DNA of 64,000 bases from CAVIQK01 sp964613035 (GTDB lineage Bacteria > Bacillota > Clostridia > Christensenellales > DTU072): positions 1-64,000 of the forward strand of contig CAZTFQ010000006.1 of the NCBI GenBank assembly GCA_964613035.1. The letters run 5' to 3'. Both the position numbers and the translations under genes were made by a program. Below the pieces are notes generated by a model. That model saw only the letters and a list, made by a program, of their open reading frames with translations, was not told the origin of the DNA and did not search any database. Positions 14,443-22,522 of this stretch are shown here, piece by piece (position 1 is the first letter of the stretch; every line of letters begins with the position of its first letter).

Positions 14443-15513
14443 TCAATCGTCCAGCTTCTTATTGAGCACGACGGCGGTAGAAGCGGAGCGTTTGATTTCT
14501 TCCGAAATATTGGCGTAATGTTTTTTAGTAGTATTGACGTCTTTGTGTCCCAAAACTTCGGCGACGACATAAATATCCTTGGTAGCGGAATATAGAGCGG
14601 TGCCGTAAGTGCTCCGTAATTTATGCGGAGTAATTTTCTTCTGAGGAGAGACGATTGCGGCGAATTTTTTTACAAGGTTTTCTACGGTCCTGACGCAGAT
14701 GCGTTGATTTTGAGAAGAAACAAACAATGCCGCTTCCGAAAATTTACCGCATTTTTTCAGTCTGGATTCTCTTACAGGCAACCATAATTCCAAAGCTTCC
14801 TTAACTTCGTCCGAAAAATACAAAACGGAGCGATTGCCGCCTTTTCGCGTTACGATAAAAGATTTGGTTTTGAAAGAAACGTCGTCTACGTTGATTCCGA
14901 CCAATTCACTGACACGGATACCTGTACCTAAAAACAGCGTAAGAATCGCAAGATCTCTCATGCGGAAAAACTCGTTGTCATTATAAGAATTTTGCATTTC
15001 CGTGTTAAAAGGTTTATATGACGTAACCGTATCCAAAATATCGGTGACTTCATCGGAATCGAGTCGAATAATTTCTTTCGAGTGCAACTTGGGCATACAA
15101 ACTTTGGCTGCGACGTTGGCAGAAATCATATCGTTGTTGAACAGATACTTAAAAAGTGAATTGATACTGGATAATTTACGTTTTTTAGCGGCTTCGTTAT
15201 TGGAATAATATCGTCCGCGATAATAGTAGGCGGACAGGTGACTTAAATAACGCTCGATATGAGAAGAAGTAATAAGAGACATATCTTCAATCGTAACGTC
15301 TCCGGGGCGCATTGCCTTAACTCCGGGAACAGCCTGCACGACGTAATCGAAAAAAACTTCCAAGTCATATGCGTATCCCAGGCGAGTAAGAGGGGAAGTA
15401 CGTTGCTCGATAGAAATAAAATAATCGAAACAAAAGTCCGGAAGCATAGATAATTGCTCTTTGATTTTAGCCGCGACTTTAATATTTCTGTCAATATGAT
15501 AATTCCTGCTCAT
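14443..15513 (-). CDS. XerS-like tyrosine recombinase
   Basis: The 356-residue protein has an N-terminal core-binding domain (SPLTRLGYAYDLEVFFDYV) and a C-terminal tyrosine recombinase domain. All catalytic residues are visible: Arg in TGIRVSEL (about 199), Lys in TRKGGN, HKLR (about 297-300), His in LGHKD (about 323) and nucleophile Tyr in KKHYANI (about 333). Its length exceeds XerC/XerD (about 300) and equals my recollection of the streptococcal/lactococcal single recombinase XerS. A dif-like inverted repeat lies 178 bp upstream. There is no Shine-Dalgarno; a TATAAT box ends 6 nt before the ATG. A chromosome-dimer resolvase role is inferred from context; a different site-specific role remains possible. 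Confidence 0.88.
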   Translation of the reverse strand: MSRNYHIDRNIKVAAKIKEQLSMLPDFCFDYFISIEQRTSPLTRLGYAYDLEVFFDYVVQAVPGVKAMRPGDVTIEDMSLITSSHIERYLSHLSAYYYRGRYYSNNEAAKKRKLSSINSLFKYLFNNDMISANVAAKVCMPKLHSKEIIRLDSDEVTDILDTVTSYKPFNTEMQNSYNDNEFFRMRDLAILTLFLGTGIRVSELVGINVDDVSFKTKSFIVTRKGGNRSVLYFSDEVKEALELWLPVRESRLKKCGKFSEAALFVSSQNQRICVRTVENLVKKFAAIVSPQKKITPHKLRSTYGTALYSATKDIYVVAEVLGHKDVNTTKKHYANISEEIKRSASTAVVLNKKLDD

Positions 15514-15519
15514 ACGAAT

Positions 15520-15548
15520 ATTATATAATAACGATAAAAAAAATTCAA
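15520..15548 (-). promoter_or_regulatory. Promoter of the recombinase; predicted leaderless start
   Basis: On the minus strand TTGAAT (15543-15548), a 17-bp spacer and TATAAT (15520-15525) lie directly before the gene. Only six bases separate the -10 from the ATG at 15513, so the transcript should begin at or next to the start codon, and no ribosome site exists. Confidence 0.7.
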
Positions 15549-15690
15549 TGTAAAAGAAAAAGAATATTTTTCATATTTACAACTGGATTAAAAATCAAAA
15601 TTCCAAATAAAATCAAAAATCGAACTATTATGAAAACACGCCCGATAAAAGGGTAATTATGGGTGAAATGACATTATGAGCGCTCTTAAA

Positions 15691-15722
15691 TCTATTCGTA
15701 AAATCCGCGTTTTACGAATAGA
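15691..15722. other. dif-like recombination site candidate (perfect 13-6-13 inverted repeat)
   Basis: TCTATTCGTAAAA (15691-15703) and TTTTACGAATAGA (15710-15722) are perfect inverted copies around the 6-bp spacer TCCGCG. The inner 11-6-11 geometry is that of Xer dif sites, and an AAAA-N6-TTTT core resembles sites used by single Xer recombinases. An outer CTCTTA/TAAGAG pair (from 15683 to about 15737) extends the symmetry. It lies between the PLP-enzyme terminator and the recombinase promoter, has no T-run, and is not needed as a terminator. Confidence 0.5.
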
Positions 15723-15740
15723 TAGTGTTAAATAAGAGTG

Positions 15741-15765
15741 AAAAAGCCATAAATATCGGCTTTTT
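15741..15765 (-). terminator. Terminator of the miaB-mutS-mutL-miaA-PLP enzyme transcript
   Basis: AAAAAGCC (15741-15748) and GGCTTTTT (15758-15765) form an 8-bp stem with a 9-nt loop, about 30 bp beyond the stop of the PLP enzyme. The stem is A/T-heavy on its outer side, so it could work in either direction. Confidence 0.65.
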
Positions 15766-15793
15766 GTTGAATTTTACAATTTTATATTAACGT

Positions 15794-17020
15794 TTATGAA
15801 AATAACGTTTTTACGACTTCGATCATAGCCAATTTCACGTGCTCATATGTCAAACCGCCCTGTAAATAACCTATATACGGAGGCTTAATCGGCGCGTCGG
15901 AAGTCAACTCCAGCGAGGCGCCCTGGACGAACGTCCCCGCAGACATAATTACTTCTTCGTTATATCCAGGCATTCCCCATGGCTCGGGCACGACGTAGCT
16001 GTCTATAGGAGAATTGGCTTGGATCTGTTCACAAAATTCAATAAGTTTTTTTCTATCGTTAAATTTAACGGCACGTATAATGTCTCGAGGAAGCTTTTCA
16101 GCCGACGGATTGGTTTCGATGCCGAGAATTTTAAATATATTTCCGGATAAAACACTGCCTTTAAGCGCATTGGCGACCGTAGACGGCGCTAAAAACAATC
16201 CTTCGTAAAAAGACGTATAGCCGTAAGCGTAAGATCCGACTTCCGTACCGACGCTCGACGAGGTCAGCCTGTAACCGATTTGTGTAATAAAATCAGACTT
16301 TCCGGCTATATAACCGCCCGTAGGAGCGATTCCGCCGCCCATATTTTTAATTAAAGAACCTACGATTATGTCAGCTCCGTACTCGGTAGGTTCCGTTTTC
16401 CCGGTAAATTCTCCGTAACAATTGTCGACCATAATGCATGCCGACGGACAATATCTGTCTCTTAGTTCTTTTAATACGGATATAGAGGTAATATCGAGAG
16501 GTTCACGCCATAAATATCCTTGAGAACGCTGCAAAAACAGCATTTTCGGTTGATTTTCCGATAAATAATTCTCAATCGTATTAAAATCGAGAGAATCGTT
16601 TTTGAGTTGTATTTCATCATATTTCACGCCGAAATCGGCTAAAGAACCGATATTTTTACCTTTAATTACGTCATCCAGCGTGTCGTAAGGCTTACCGGTG
16701 ACGGAAAGCATAAGATCCCCCGGGCGCAAAATACCGAAAAGCGCGATCGTTAACGCGTGGGTACCCGACGCGATATTAGGAGAGACTATAGCGGAATCGG
16801 TCTTAAAAATATCCGCAAACAGTCTTCCGAGGGAATCTCGTCCGACGTCGTCGTAACCGTATCCGGAAGTCTGACACATATGTCGGGCAGAAATACGATT
16901 ATTCTTAAATGCCTCGAGGACTTTTTTCTGATTATACAGCGCGATATCGTCAATCTGCACAAATAAGTCTTTAGATTTATTTTCTGCGGAATCAACCAGT
17001 TCTATAGCGTTCATATTCAC
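15794..17020 (-). CDS. Methionine gamma-lyase-like PLP enzyme (YnbB / 'aluminium resistance' family)
   Basis: This 408-residue fold-type I PLP enzyme has the family features TSGYGYDDVGRDSLGRLFADIF near residues 50-70, NIASGTHAL (phosphate-binding), MVDNCYGEF (the Asp under the PLP ring) and the Schiff-base lysine in GSLIKNMGGGIAPTGGYIAG. Family members are called methionine gamma-lyase-like or aluminium resistance proteins; the physiological substrate is not established. Location directly after miaA is the usual Firmicute neighbourhood. Start: GTG at 17020 has AGGAG five bases upstream; ATG at 17014 is an alternative. Confidence 0.9.
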   Translation of the reverse strand: MNMNAIELVDSAENKSKDLFVQIDDIALYNQKKVLEAFKNNRISARHMCQTSGYGYDDVGRDSLGRLFADIFKTDSAIVSPNIASGTHALTIALFGILRPGDLMLSVTGKPYDTLDDVIKGKNIGSLADFGVKYDEIQLKNDSLDFNTIENYLSENQPKMLFLQRSQGYLWREPLDITSISVLKELRDRYCPSACIMVDNCYGEFTGKTEPTEYGADIIVGSLIKNMGGGIAPTGGYIAGKSDFITQIGYRLTSSSVGTEVGSYAYGYTSFYEGLFLAPSTVANALKGSVLSGNIFKILGIETNPSAEKLPRDIIRAVKFNDRKKLIEFCEQIQANSPIDSYVVPEPWGMPGYNEEVIMSAGTFVQGASLELTSDAPIKPPYIGYLQGGLTYEHVKLAMIEVVKTLFS

Positions 17021-17053
17021 ATATTCTCCTGCGTCTCTTTTTGTTGTCGAGTA

Positions 17054-17959
17054 TTATAAAATACCCCTATTTTTATAAATATTCAGCATGTTTAATGCGG
17101 TTTTTTCGGGATTTTTGTCGGAATCCACATATATGCACGGCTCTCGCTTAAACCACGTCTGTTGACGTTTGGCATAATTGCGAGAATTCTTTTTAATAAG
17201 TTCTATGGTATTTTCATATGTATCCGTGCCCTCTAAATAACCCCGCCATTCTTTGTAACCGATCCCTTGCATGCTTTGGCAATCGAAAGTCACGCCGCGA
17301 GAAATCAGTCCTCTCACCTCTTGTTCCAATCCCCTATCAAGCATAACGTCCACTCTACGATCGATACGCTCGTACAGAACGTCTCTTGCGACGTCAAGAC
17401 AACAATACACGCAGTCTTCTCTAGTGACCGAAGACATTTCGTCGTCAGCATCGCTACCGAACTCTTCTATTTCCAGAGCGCGGATGACTCGAGGAAGATT
17501 ATTATAATGTATAAGAGAGGCTTTTTGAGGATTTTTTTCTGAGAGCAATCCATGCAACGCCATATTTCCGTTGATACGGGCATATTCGGTCATTTCCGCG
17601 CGAAATTGTTCGTTACGCTCCACGCCGCCGAAACTGAACGGATACAGAACGGATCTAAGATATAATCCCGTCCCCCCTATCATTATAGGGATTTTTCCTC
17701 GAGATTCTATATTATTTATGATTTTTTCCGCATATTCTTTGTATTCCGCCACAGAAAAATTACTCTCGGGTTCAACGATATCTATTCCGTAATGAGGAAT
17801 ATTACGCATCTCCGAGGGGGTTATTTTCGCGGTACCTATATCCAAACCTTTATAGATCTGCATAGAATCCGCCGAAATTATTTCTCCGTCTAACGCTTCT
17901 GCCAGAATTAAACCGATCTCCGACTTGCCGGAAGCGGTCGGACCGCCTAAAATAAGCAT
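17054..17959 (-). CDS. miaA: tRNA dimethylallyltransferase
   Basis: The 301-residue protein has the P-loop GGPTASGKSE (5-14), the ADSMQIYKGLDIGTAK substrate motif, IPHYGID and GGTGLYLRSV. It isopentenylates A37 of tRNAs reading UNN codons, using dimethylallyl diphosphate supplied by the MEP pathway. The radical-SAM protein MiaB, encoded upstream in the same cluster, then methylthiolates the same base. ATG overlaps the mutL TAA by one base, so miaA is translationally coupled. Length and motifs are normal. Confidence 0.96.
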   Translation of the reverse strand: MLILGGPTASGKSEIGLILAEALDGEIISADSMQIYKGLDIGTAKITPSEMRNIPHYGIDIVEPESNFSVAEYKEYAEKIINNIESRGKIPIMIGGTGLYLRSVLYPFSFGGVERNEQFRAEMTEYARINGNMALHGLLSEKNPQKASLIHYNNLPRVIRALEIEEFGSDADDEMSSVTREDCVYCCLDVARDVLYERIDRRVDVMLDRGLEQEVRGLISRGVTFDCQSMQGIGYKEWRGYLEGTDTYENTIELIKKNSRNYAKRQQTWFKREPCIYVDSDKNPEKTALNMLNIYKNRGIL

Positions 17960-19854
17960 TAAACGATCCTCTTAAAAAGTTTTTCTATTTCCGACTTGGA
18001 TATACGCACCACGGTCGGTCTTCCGTGCGGACATCTGACGGGAGAGCCGCTGTCTTTGTAATATTGTATAAATCTCTCTATTTGGGCGTCCGTAAGAGAA
18101 TCTCCACCCTTTATTGCGGAGCGACAAGCCGCGGTGGCAAGTTTATGTTTAAATACCGAAGAAAGTCTAAACGAATCTATACCTCTAAGTTCCGCAACAA
18201 GCTCCGTAAGCAATTGCCCGAGATTGACGTCGGAAATAATCGTCGGTAAAGCGGAAACAAGGACTTTTTCTTCGTCTATCTTAATATCGAAACCCAGCGC
18301 GATCAATTCGTTGAGACCTTCTCTCAAAACCGCCAAATCGCTCTCGTCGAGATATTGCACGTAAGGGAAGAGCATCAATTGTGAAGACGGAACGGTTGCG
18401 TCAAACGCCTCGACGAGCTCGTCATAGCGAATTCTTTCGTGGGCGGCGTGCTGATCAATAAGATAAATTTCGTTTTTTAATTCCAATACCAAATAAGTAT
18501 CGAAAAGTTGCCCGACTATCTTGTATGCCGAATTGTTTTCGAAAGGTTGTCCTATATCGGCAGAAGAAAACGCCTGAGCCGAATCGGAAGCGAAATCATT
18601 GGATTCCGCAACGAGCTCGCCGTCGAAACTCGCTACGTACGAATAACCGTTTTCGATTTTATCGGAATCGATCGTTTGGTTAACTATAGACGAATATTTA
18701 TCGAAAAACGACTTGAATTTATCGTCCGAATCAGAGTCCGAAACGACGTCTTTTTCATCCGCCCTATCGCTGCTTTTCACGACGAAATCCTGCTCAAAAA
18801 CAGAAGTTTTGGGCTCTATTTCACTATTATCCGACGATAATGCGGTGTGATACGCAAAAGATTTTTCTGCATCGAAAACGTCTAAAGCTCGCTTAACGGC
18901 TTGGTATATCATACCGTGAATACGTCTCGGATAAGCGAGTCTGACCTCGGACTTGTTGGGGTGGACGTTGACGTCGACGTCTTCTATCGGAATCGTAATC
19001 GAAATGCAATATAACGGAAAGGTTCTCGTCATCAATCTGGAACCGTATGCGTTTTGGACGACCGCGGATACGTTAATATCCGAAACCGGTCTGCCGTTGA
19101 TAATCAAATATTGCGACGATTTATTGCCTTTGGTAAACTCTGGTACGGAAACGTACCCTTCCAGAGACACATCGTCCTCGTTATTTTCGATAAACAGGGA
19201 TTTTTCTTCAAAATCTTTACCGAAGACCGCCTCGGAAGCTCCTTTGAGACCTATTTCCGAAGAAAACAGTTTTAATTTACCGTCGACGTAATATTCGATA
19301 CTGACGTCGGAATGCGCCAATACGAGTCCGTTGACAGCCTGCGTTACTGCGGATTCTTCAGTCTTGGCAGATTTTAAGAATTTATAGCGCGCGGGCGTAT
19401 TATAAAAAAGATTGGTCACGGTAATGCTGGTGCCTTTTTCAATACTCGAGGACGATTTGTTTATAATTTCTCCGCCTTTTACCACTATTGAGGAACCGAG
19501 TTCGTCTATCGTATTGTGCGTAGTTAGCGTAACTTCCGCTACAGCAGATATACTTGCGAGCGCCTCTCCTCTGAATCCGAGCGTGGAAATTTTCGAAAGG
19601 TCGTCTTCCGAGAAAATTTTACTCGTGGCGTGCGGCAAAAAGGCTTTTTCCAATTCGGATTTTTCGATACCGCATCCGTTGTCGACGACGGTGATGCTTT
19701 TAAGTCCGCCCTCTTCTATATAAATAGCTACTGAGGTCGCGCCCGCATCTATACTGTTTTCCGCCAATTCTTTGACTATCGAGCGAGGGTTTTCGACCAC
19801 TTCGCCTGCGGATATCTGCGTAAAAATTTCTTTCGGTAAAACGTTGATTTTCAT
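17959..19854 (-). CDS. mutL: DNA mismatch repair protein MutL
   Basis: The 631-residue protein has a GHKL ATPase N-terminus: VENPRSIVKELAENSIDAGAT (Asn/Glu for Mg-ATP), VDNGCGIEKSELEKAFLPHATSKI and GFRGEALASI. A Ser/Asp-rich linker follows (about 350-430). The C-terminal dimerisation domain carries DQHAAHERIRYDE (the DQHAxxERxxYE endonuclease metal motif) and ACRSAIKGGD, then CPHGRPT. MutL of this type nicks the daughter strand, as expected in organisms without MutH. It starts two bases after mutS. Confidence 0.97.
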   Translation of the reverse strand: MKINVLPKEIFTQISAGEVVENPRSIVKELAENSIDAGATSVAIYIEEGGLKSITVVDNGCGIEKSELEKAFLPHATSKIFSEDDLSKISTLGFRGEALASISAVAEVTLTTHNTIDELGSSIVVKGGEIINKSSSSIEKGTSITVTNLFYNTPARYKFLKSAKTEESAVTQAVNGLVLAHSDVSIEYYVDGKLKLFSSEIGLKGASEAVFGKDFEEKSLFIENNEDDVSLEGYVSVPEFTKGNKSSQYLIINGRPVSDINVSAVVQNAYGSRLMTRTFPLYCISITIPIEDVDVNVHPNKSEVRLAYPRRIHGMIYQAVKRALDVFDAEKSFAYHTALSSDNSEIEPKTSVFEQDFVVKSSDRADEKDVVSDSDSDDKFKSFFDKYSSIVNQTIDSDKIENGYSYVASFDGELVAESNDFASDSAQAFSSADIGQPFENNSAYKIVGQLFDTYLVLELKNEIYLIDQHAAHERIRYDELVEAFDATVPSSQLMLFPYVQYLDESDLAVLREGLNELIALGFDIKIDEEKVLVSALPTIISDVNLGQLLTELVAELRGIDSFRLSSVFKHKLATAACRSAIKGGDSLTDAQIERFIQYYKDSGSPVRCPHGRPTVVRISKSEIEKLFKRIV

Positions 19855-19855
19855 A

Positions 19856-22522
19856 TTAATCTTTTTTCATCATCTTTTTTATATCGGATAACATCGTCAA
19901 TGCTTCTATCGGCGTAATTCTGTTGACGTCGAGATCGGATAACAATTTTTCCAATGAAGTCAGACGCGGATCCTCGCCGAACATATTCATTTGAGAGGAC
20001 ATTACCGAATAATCGCCCACATTTGAGGACAATTTGTCCGCAAGACCACCCGAAACGTCGTGAGCTTTTTCGAGAGAGCTCATAACGGACTTCGCGCGAT
20101 TGATTATTTCTTTTTTCACGCCGGCGAGCTCTGCCACTTCTATACCGAAAGATTTAGATGCGCCGCCGCGGGCGATTTTATACAAAAATGTAATTTTAGA
20201 ATCGGTATCGTTGATGAGAATGCGATAGTTTTTGACTCCTCTAAGTAAACTCTCTATCTCGGAAAGCTCGTGATAATGCGTAGCGAAGAGAGTTTTTGCC
20301 CCTGTCTCGGAAGCCAGATATTCCACTATCGCCCAAGCTATGCTCAATCCGTCCAGAGTCGACGTTCCGCGACCGATTTCATCCAAAACTAGAAGGCTGT
20401 TACGGGTCGCCTGCGAAAGAATGGAAGAAACTTCTATCATCTCTACCATAAAGGTGCTCTGCCCCTGAGACAGATTGTCGCTGGCGCCGATTCTGGTGAA
20501 GACTCTGTCTACGACGCCCATTTCTACCGAAGACGCGGGGACGAAGCTGCCCATCTGAGCCATCAGGACAATAAGGGCGGTCTGGCGCATATAAGTGCTT
20601 TTACCCGCCATATTAGGTCCGGTAATAATAAGTACGTTGTTGTCTTTATCGTCCAAAACGCAATCGTTGGGGACGAATTCGTTTTTCTTCTTAAAGGTCT
20701 CCACTACGGGGTGACGACCGTCTTTAATCGTAACGGAATTAAGTCGCGATTTGATTTTCGGCTTAACGTAACCGTTAAGTTCAGCAACCTCGGACAAAGA
20801 AGCTATCGCGTCCAAATATGCGAGAGCCCTGGCGTTGCGTTGAAAATCTTTAACGAAATCCAATAAAAAGTCTTTTAGCTCTTTATAGAGTTTGAGTTCC
20901 AGCTCCAGCGCTTTTTCTCCCGCACCCAAAATAACGTTTTCTACGTTCTTCAATTCTTCCGTAACGTAACGCTCGGAATTAATGGTGGTCTGTTTTCTGA
21001 TATATTCGTAAGGTACCAAGTCCTTCTGGGAATTGATAACCTCGATATAGTAACCGAAAACTTTATTGAATCCGACTCTGAGATTTTTAATGCCGGTCTT
21101 TTCTTTTTCTTTAGTCTCGAATTCTTTTATCCATTCGCTACCGGAAGTCTTGGCGTCTCTTAATTTGTCCATCTCGGAATTATAACCGCTTTTAATGACT
21201 CCTCCGTCCTTAAAATTAATCGGAGGATTATCGACGAGGGCTTTTTCTATCAATTCTTTTACGGGAAGCATTTCGTCCAGCGCGGAATCGATTTCCTTTA
21301 GTTGAGCCGTTTTTACGTTTTCTAATAATTTCTTTATTTTCGGTATTTCTCCGAGAGACTCTTTCAGAGCGACGCATTCTCTTGGATTTACCGAGCCGTA
21401 GCTGATTTTTCCCGATATTCTTTCTATATCGCGGACTCTGTCGAGAGCGTTTTTTATTCTTATCCTCAGCCCTTTGCTTTTATACAGCTCTTCTACCGCG
21501 TCGAGCCTGGAATTGATTTTTTCGGCATCGATAAGAGGCTCTTCGACGATTTTTCTCAACGCTCTGGCGCCCATATTGGTGCAAGTGTTGTCGAGTACGG
21601 ACAATAAGGAGCCAGCCTTGGTGTGGTCCGAGAGATTGACGGTTAACTCGAGGTTGCGCTTGGTATTGTAATCGAGATGCATATACGAACTATCCGTAAT
21701 GACTTTAAGTCGATTAACGTGGACAAGCTCGCGTTTTTGAGTGTTTTCTATATAATCGAGTAGCGCGCCGCATGCGGAAATAGAATAATCTGCGCATTCT
21801 ATACCCAGAGACGCCAAATTATAAACGTGAAGTTTATTGCAGACCGTCTTGGTCGCGTTGTCGGAATCGAAGGATAAATCGTAATAACTTTTCGGTCGAG
21901 GAAGCTTTTTGGCTTTGAACGAAGTCAATTCGTATGCCAGGTCGGTAAACGAACCGTTGCAGATTATTTCTCTCGGTTCTATTACTTCCAAAAAGTTTTC
22001 GAGATGTTCCGCGGGCTTTTCGCCCTGATAATTGTAGACGTTGATTTCGCCCTCGTTAATATCCAAAAAAGCTATACCGTAGCCGTTTTTCGTAAAATAT
22101 ACTGAAGCCAGATAATTATTCTTTTTAGCATCGAGAATGTCGTCTTCGACAACCGTACCGGGAGTAATAACTCTCGTAACGTCCCTCTTGACCATACCGG
22201 GTTGGTCTCCGGGATTACTCAACTGGTCGCAAATGGCGACGTTGTAGCCGTTTTCTATCAATTTTGAGATATAGCCGTCGACCGCGTGATAAGGAACTCC
22301 GCACATGGGGGCTCTCTCGGCAAGACCGCAATCGCGCCCCGTAAGAGTTAAATCCAAGACTCTACTGGCAATCTCGGCGTCTTCGAAAAACATTTCGTAA
22401 AAGTCTCCCAATCGATACATTACGATGGAGTCTTGATATTGTTTTTTTAACTCCTTATAATGTTTCATCATAGGAGAGAGCTCTTTTTCTTTAGTCTTTT
22501 TCTTATTATCGATATTAGCCAT
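19856..22522 (-). CDS. mutS: DNA mismatch repair protein MutS
   Basis: The 888-residue protein has all MutS domains: mismatch-binding MMKHYKELKKQYQDSIVMYRLGDFYEMFFEDAE (Phe-x-Glu wedge present in the DFYEMF motif), connector, lever, clamp and ATPase. ATPase motifs include ITGPNMAGKSTYMRQ (P-loop), LLVLDEIGRGTSTLDG (Walker B) and FATHYHEL. A C-terminal tetramerisation-like tail ends the protein. It overlaps miaB by eight bases and is followed directly by mutL. Confidence 0.97.
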   Translation of the reverse strand: MANIDNKKKTKEKELSPMMKHYKELKKQYQDSIVMYRLGDFYEMFFEDAEIASRVLDLTLTGRDCGLAERAPMCGVPYHAVDGYISKLIENGYNVAICDQLSNPGDQPGMVKRDVTRVITPGTVVEDDILDAKKNNYLASVYFTKNGYGIAFLDINEGEINVYNYQGEKPAEHLENFLEVIEPREIICNGSFTDLAYELTSFKAKKLPRPKSYYDLSFDSDNATKTVCNKLHVYNLASLGIECADYSISACGALLDYIENTQKRELVHVNRLKVITDSSYMHLDYNTKRNLELTVNLSDHTKAGSLLSVLDNTCTNMGARALRKIVEEPLIDAEKINSRLDAVEELYKSKGLRIRIKNALDRVRDIERISGKISYGSVNPRECVALKESLGEIPKIKKLLENVKTAQLKEIDSALDEMLPVKELIEKALVDNPPINFKDGGVIKSGYNSEMDKLRDAKTSGSEWIKEFETKEKEKTGIKNLRVGFNKVFGYYIEVINSQKDLVPYEYIRKQTTINSERYVTEELKNVENVILGAGEKALELELKLYKELKDFLLDFVKDFQRNARALAYLDAIASLSEVAELNGYVKPKIKSRLNSVTIKDGRHPVVETFKKKNEFVPNDCVLDDKDNNVLIITGPNMAGKSTYMRQTALIVLMAQMGSFVPASSVEMGVVDRVFTRIGASDNLSQGQSTFMVEMIEVSSILSQATRNSLLVLDEIGRGTSTLDGLSIAWAIVEYLASETGAKTLFATHYHELSEIESLLRGVKNYRILINDTDSKITFLYKIARGGASKSFGIEVAELAGVKKEIINRAKSVMSSLEKAHDVSGGLADKLSSNVGDYSVMSSQMNMFGEDPRLTSLEKLLSDLDVNRITPIEALTMLSDIKKMMKKD

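Noticed and set aside
14360..14446. Extended N-terminus of LexA
   Set aside because: The extra 29 residues are encoded by the promoter/palindrome region, have no ribosome site and do not occur in LexA proteins.
15691..15722. Reading the perfect 13-bp repeat as a Rho-independent terminator
   Set aside because: There is no T-run on either side, and the upstream gene already has a terminator at 15741-15765.
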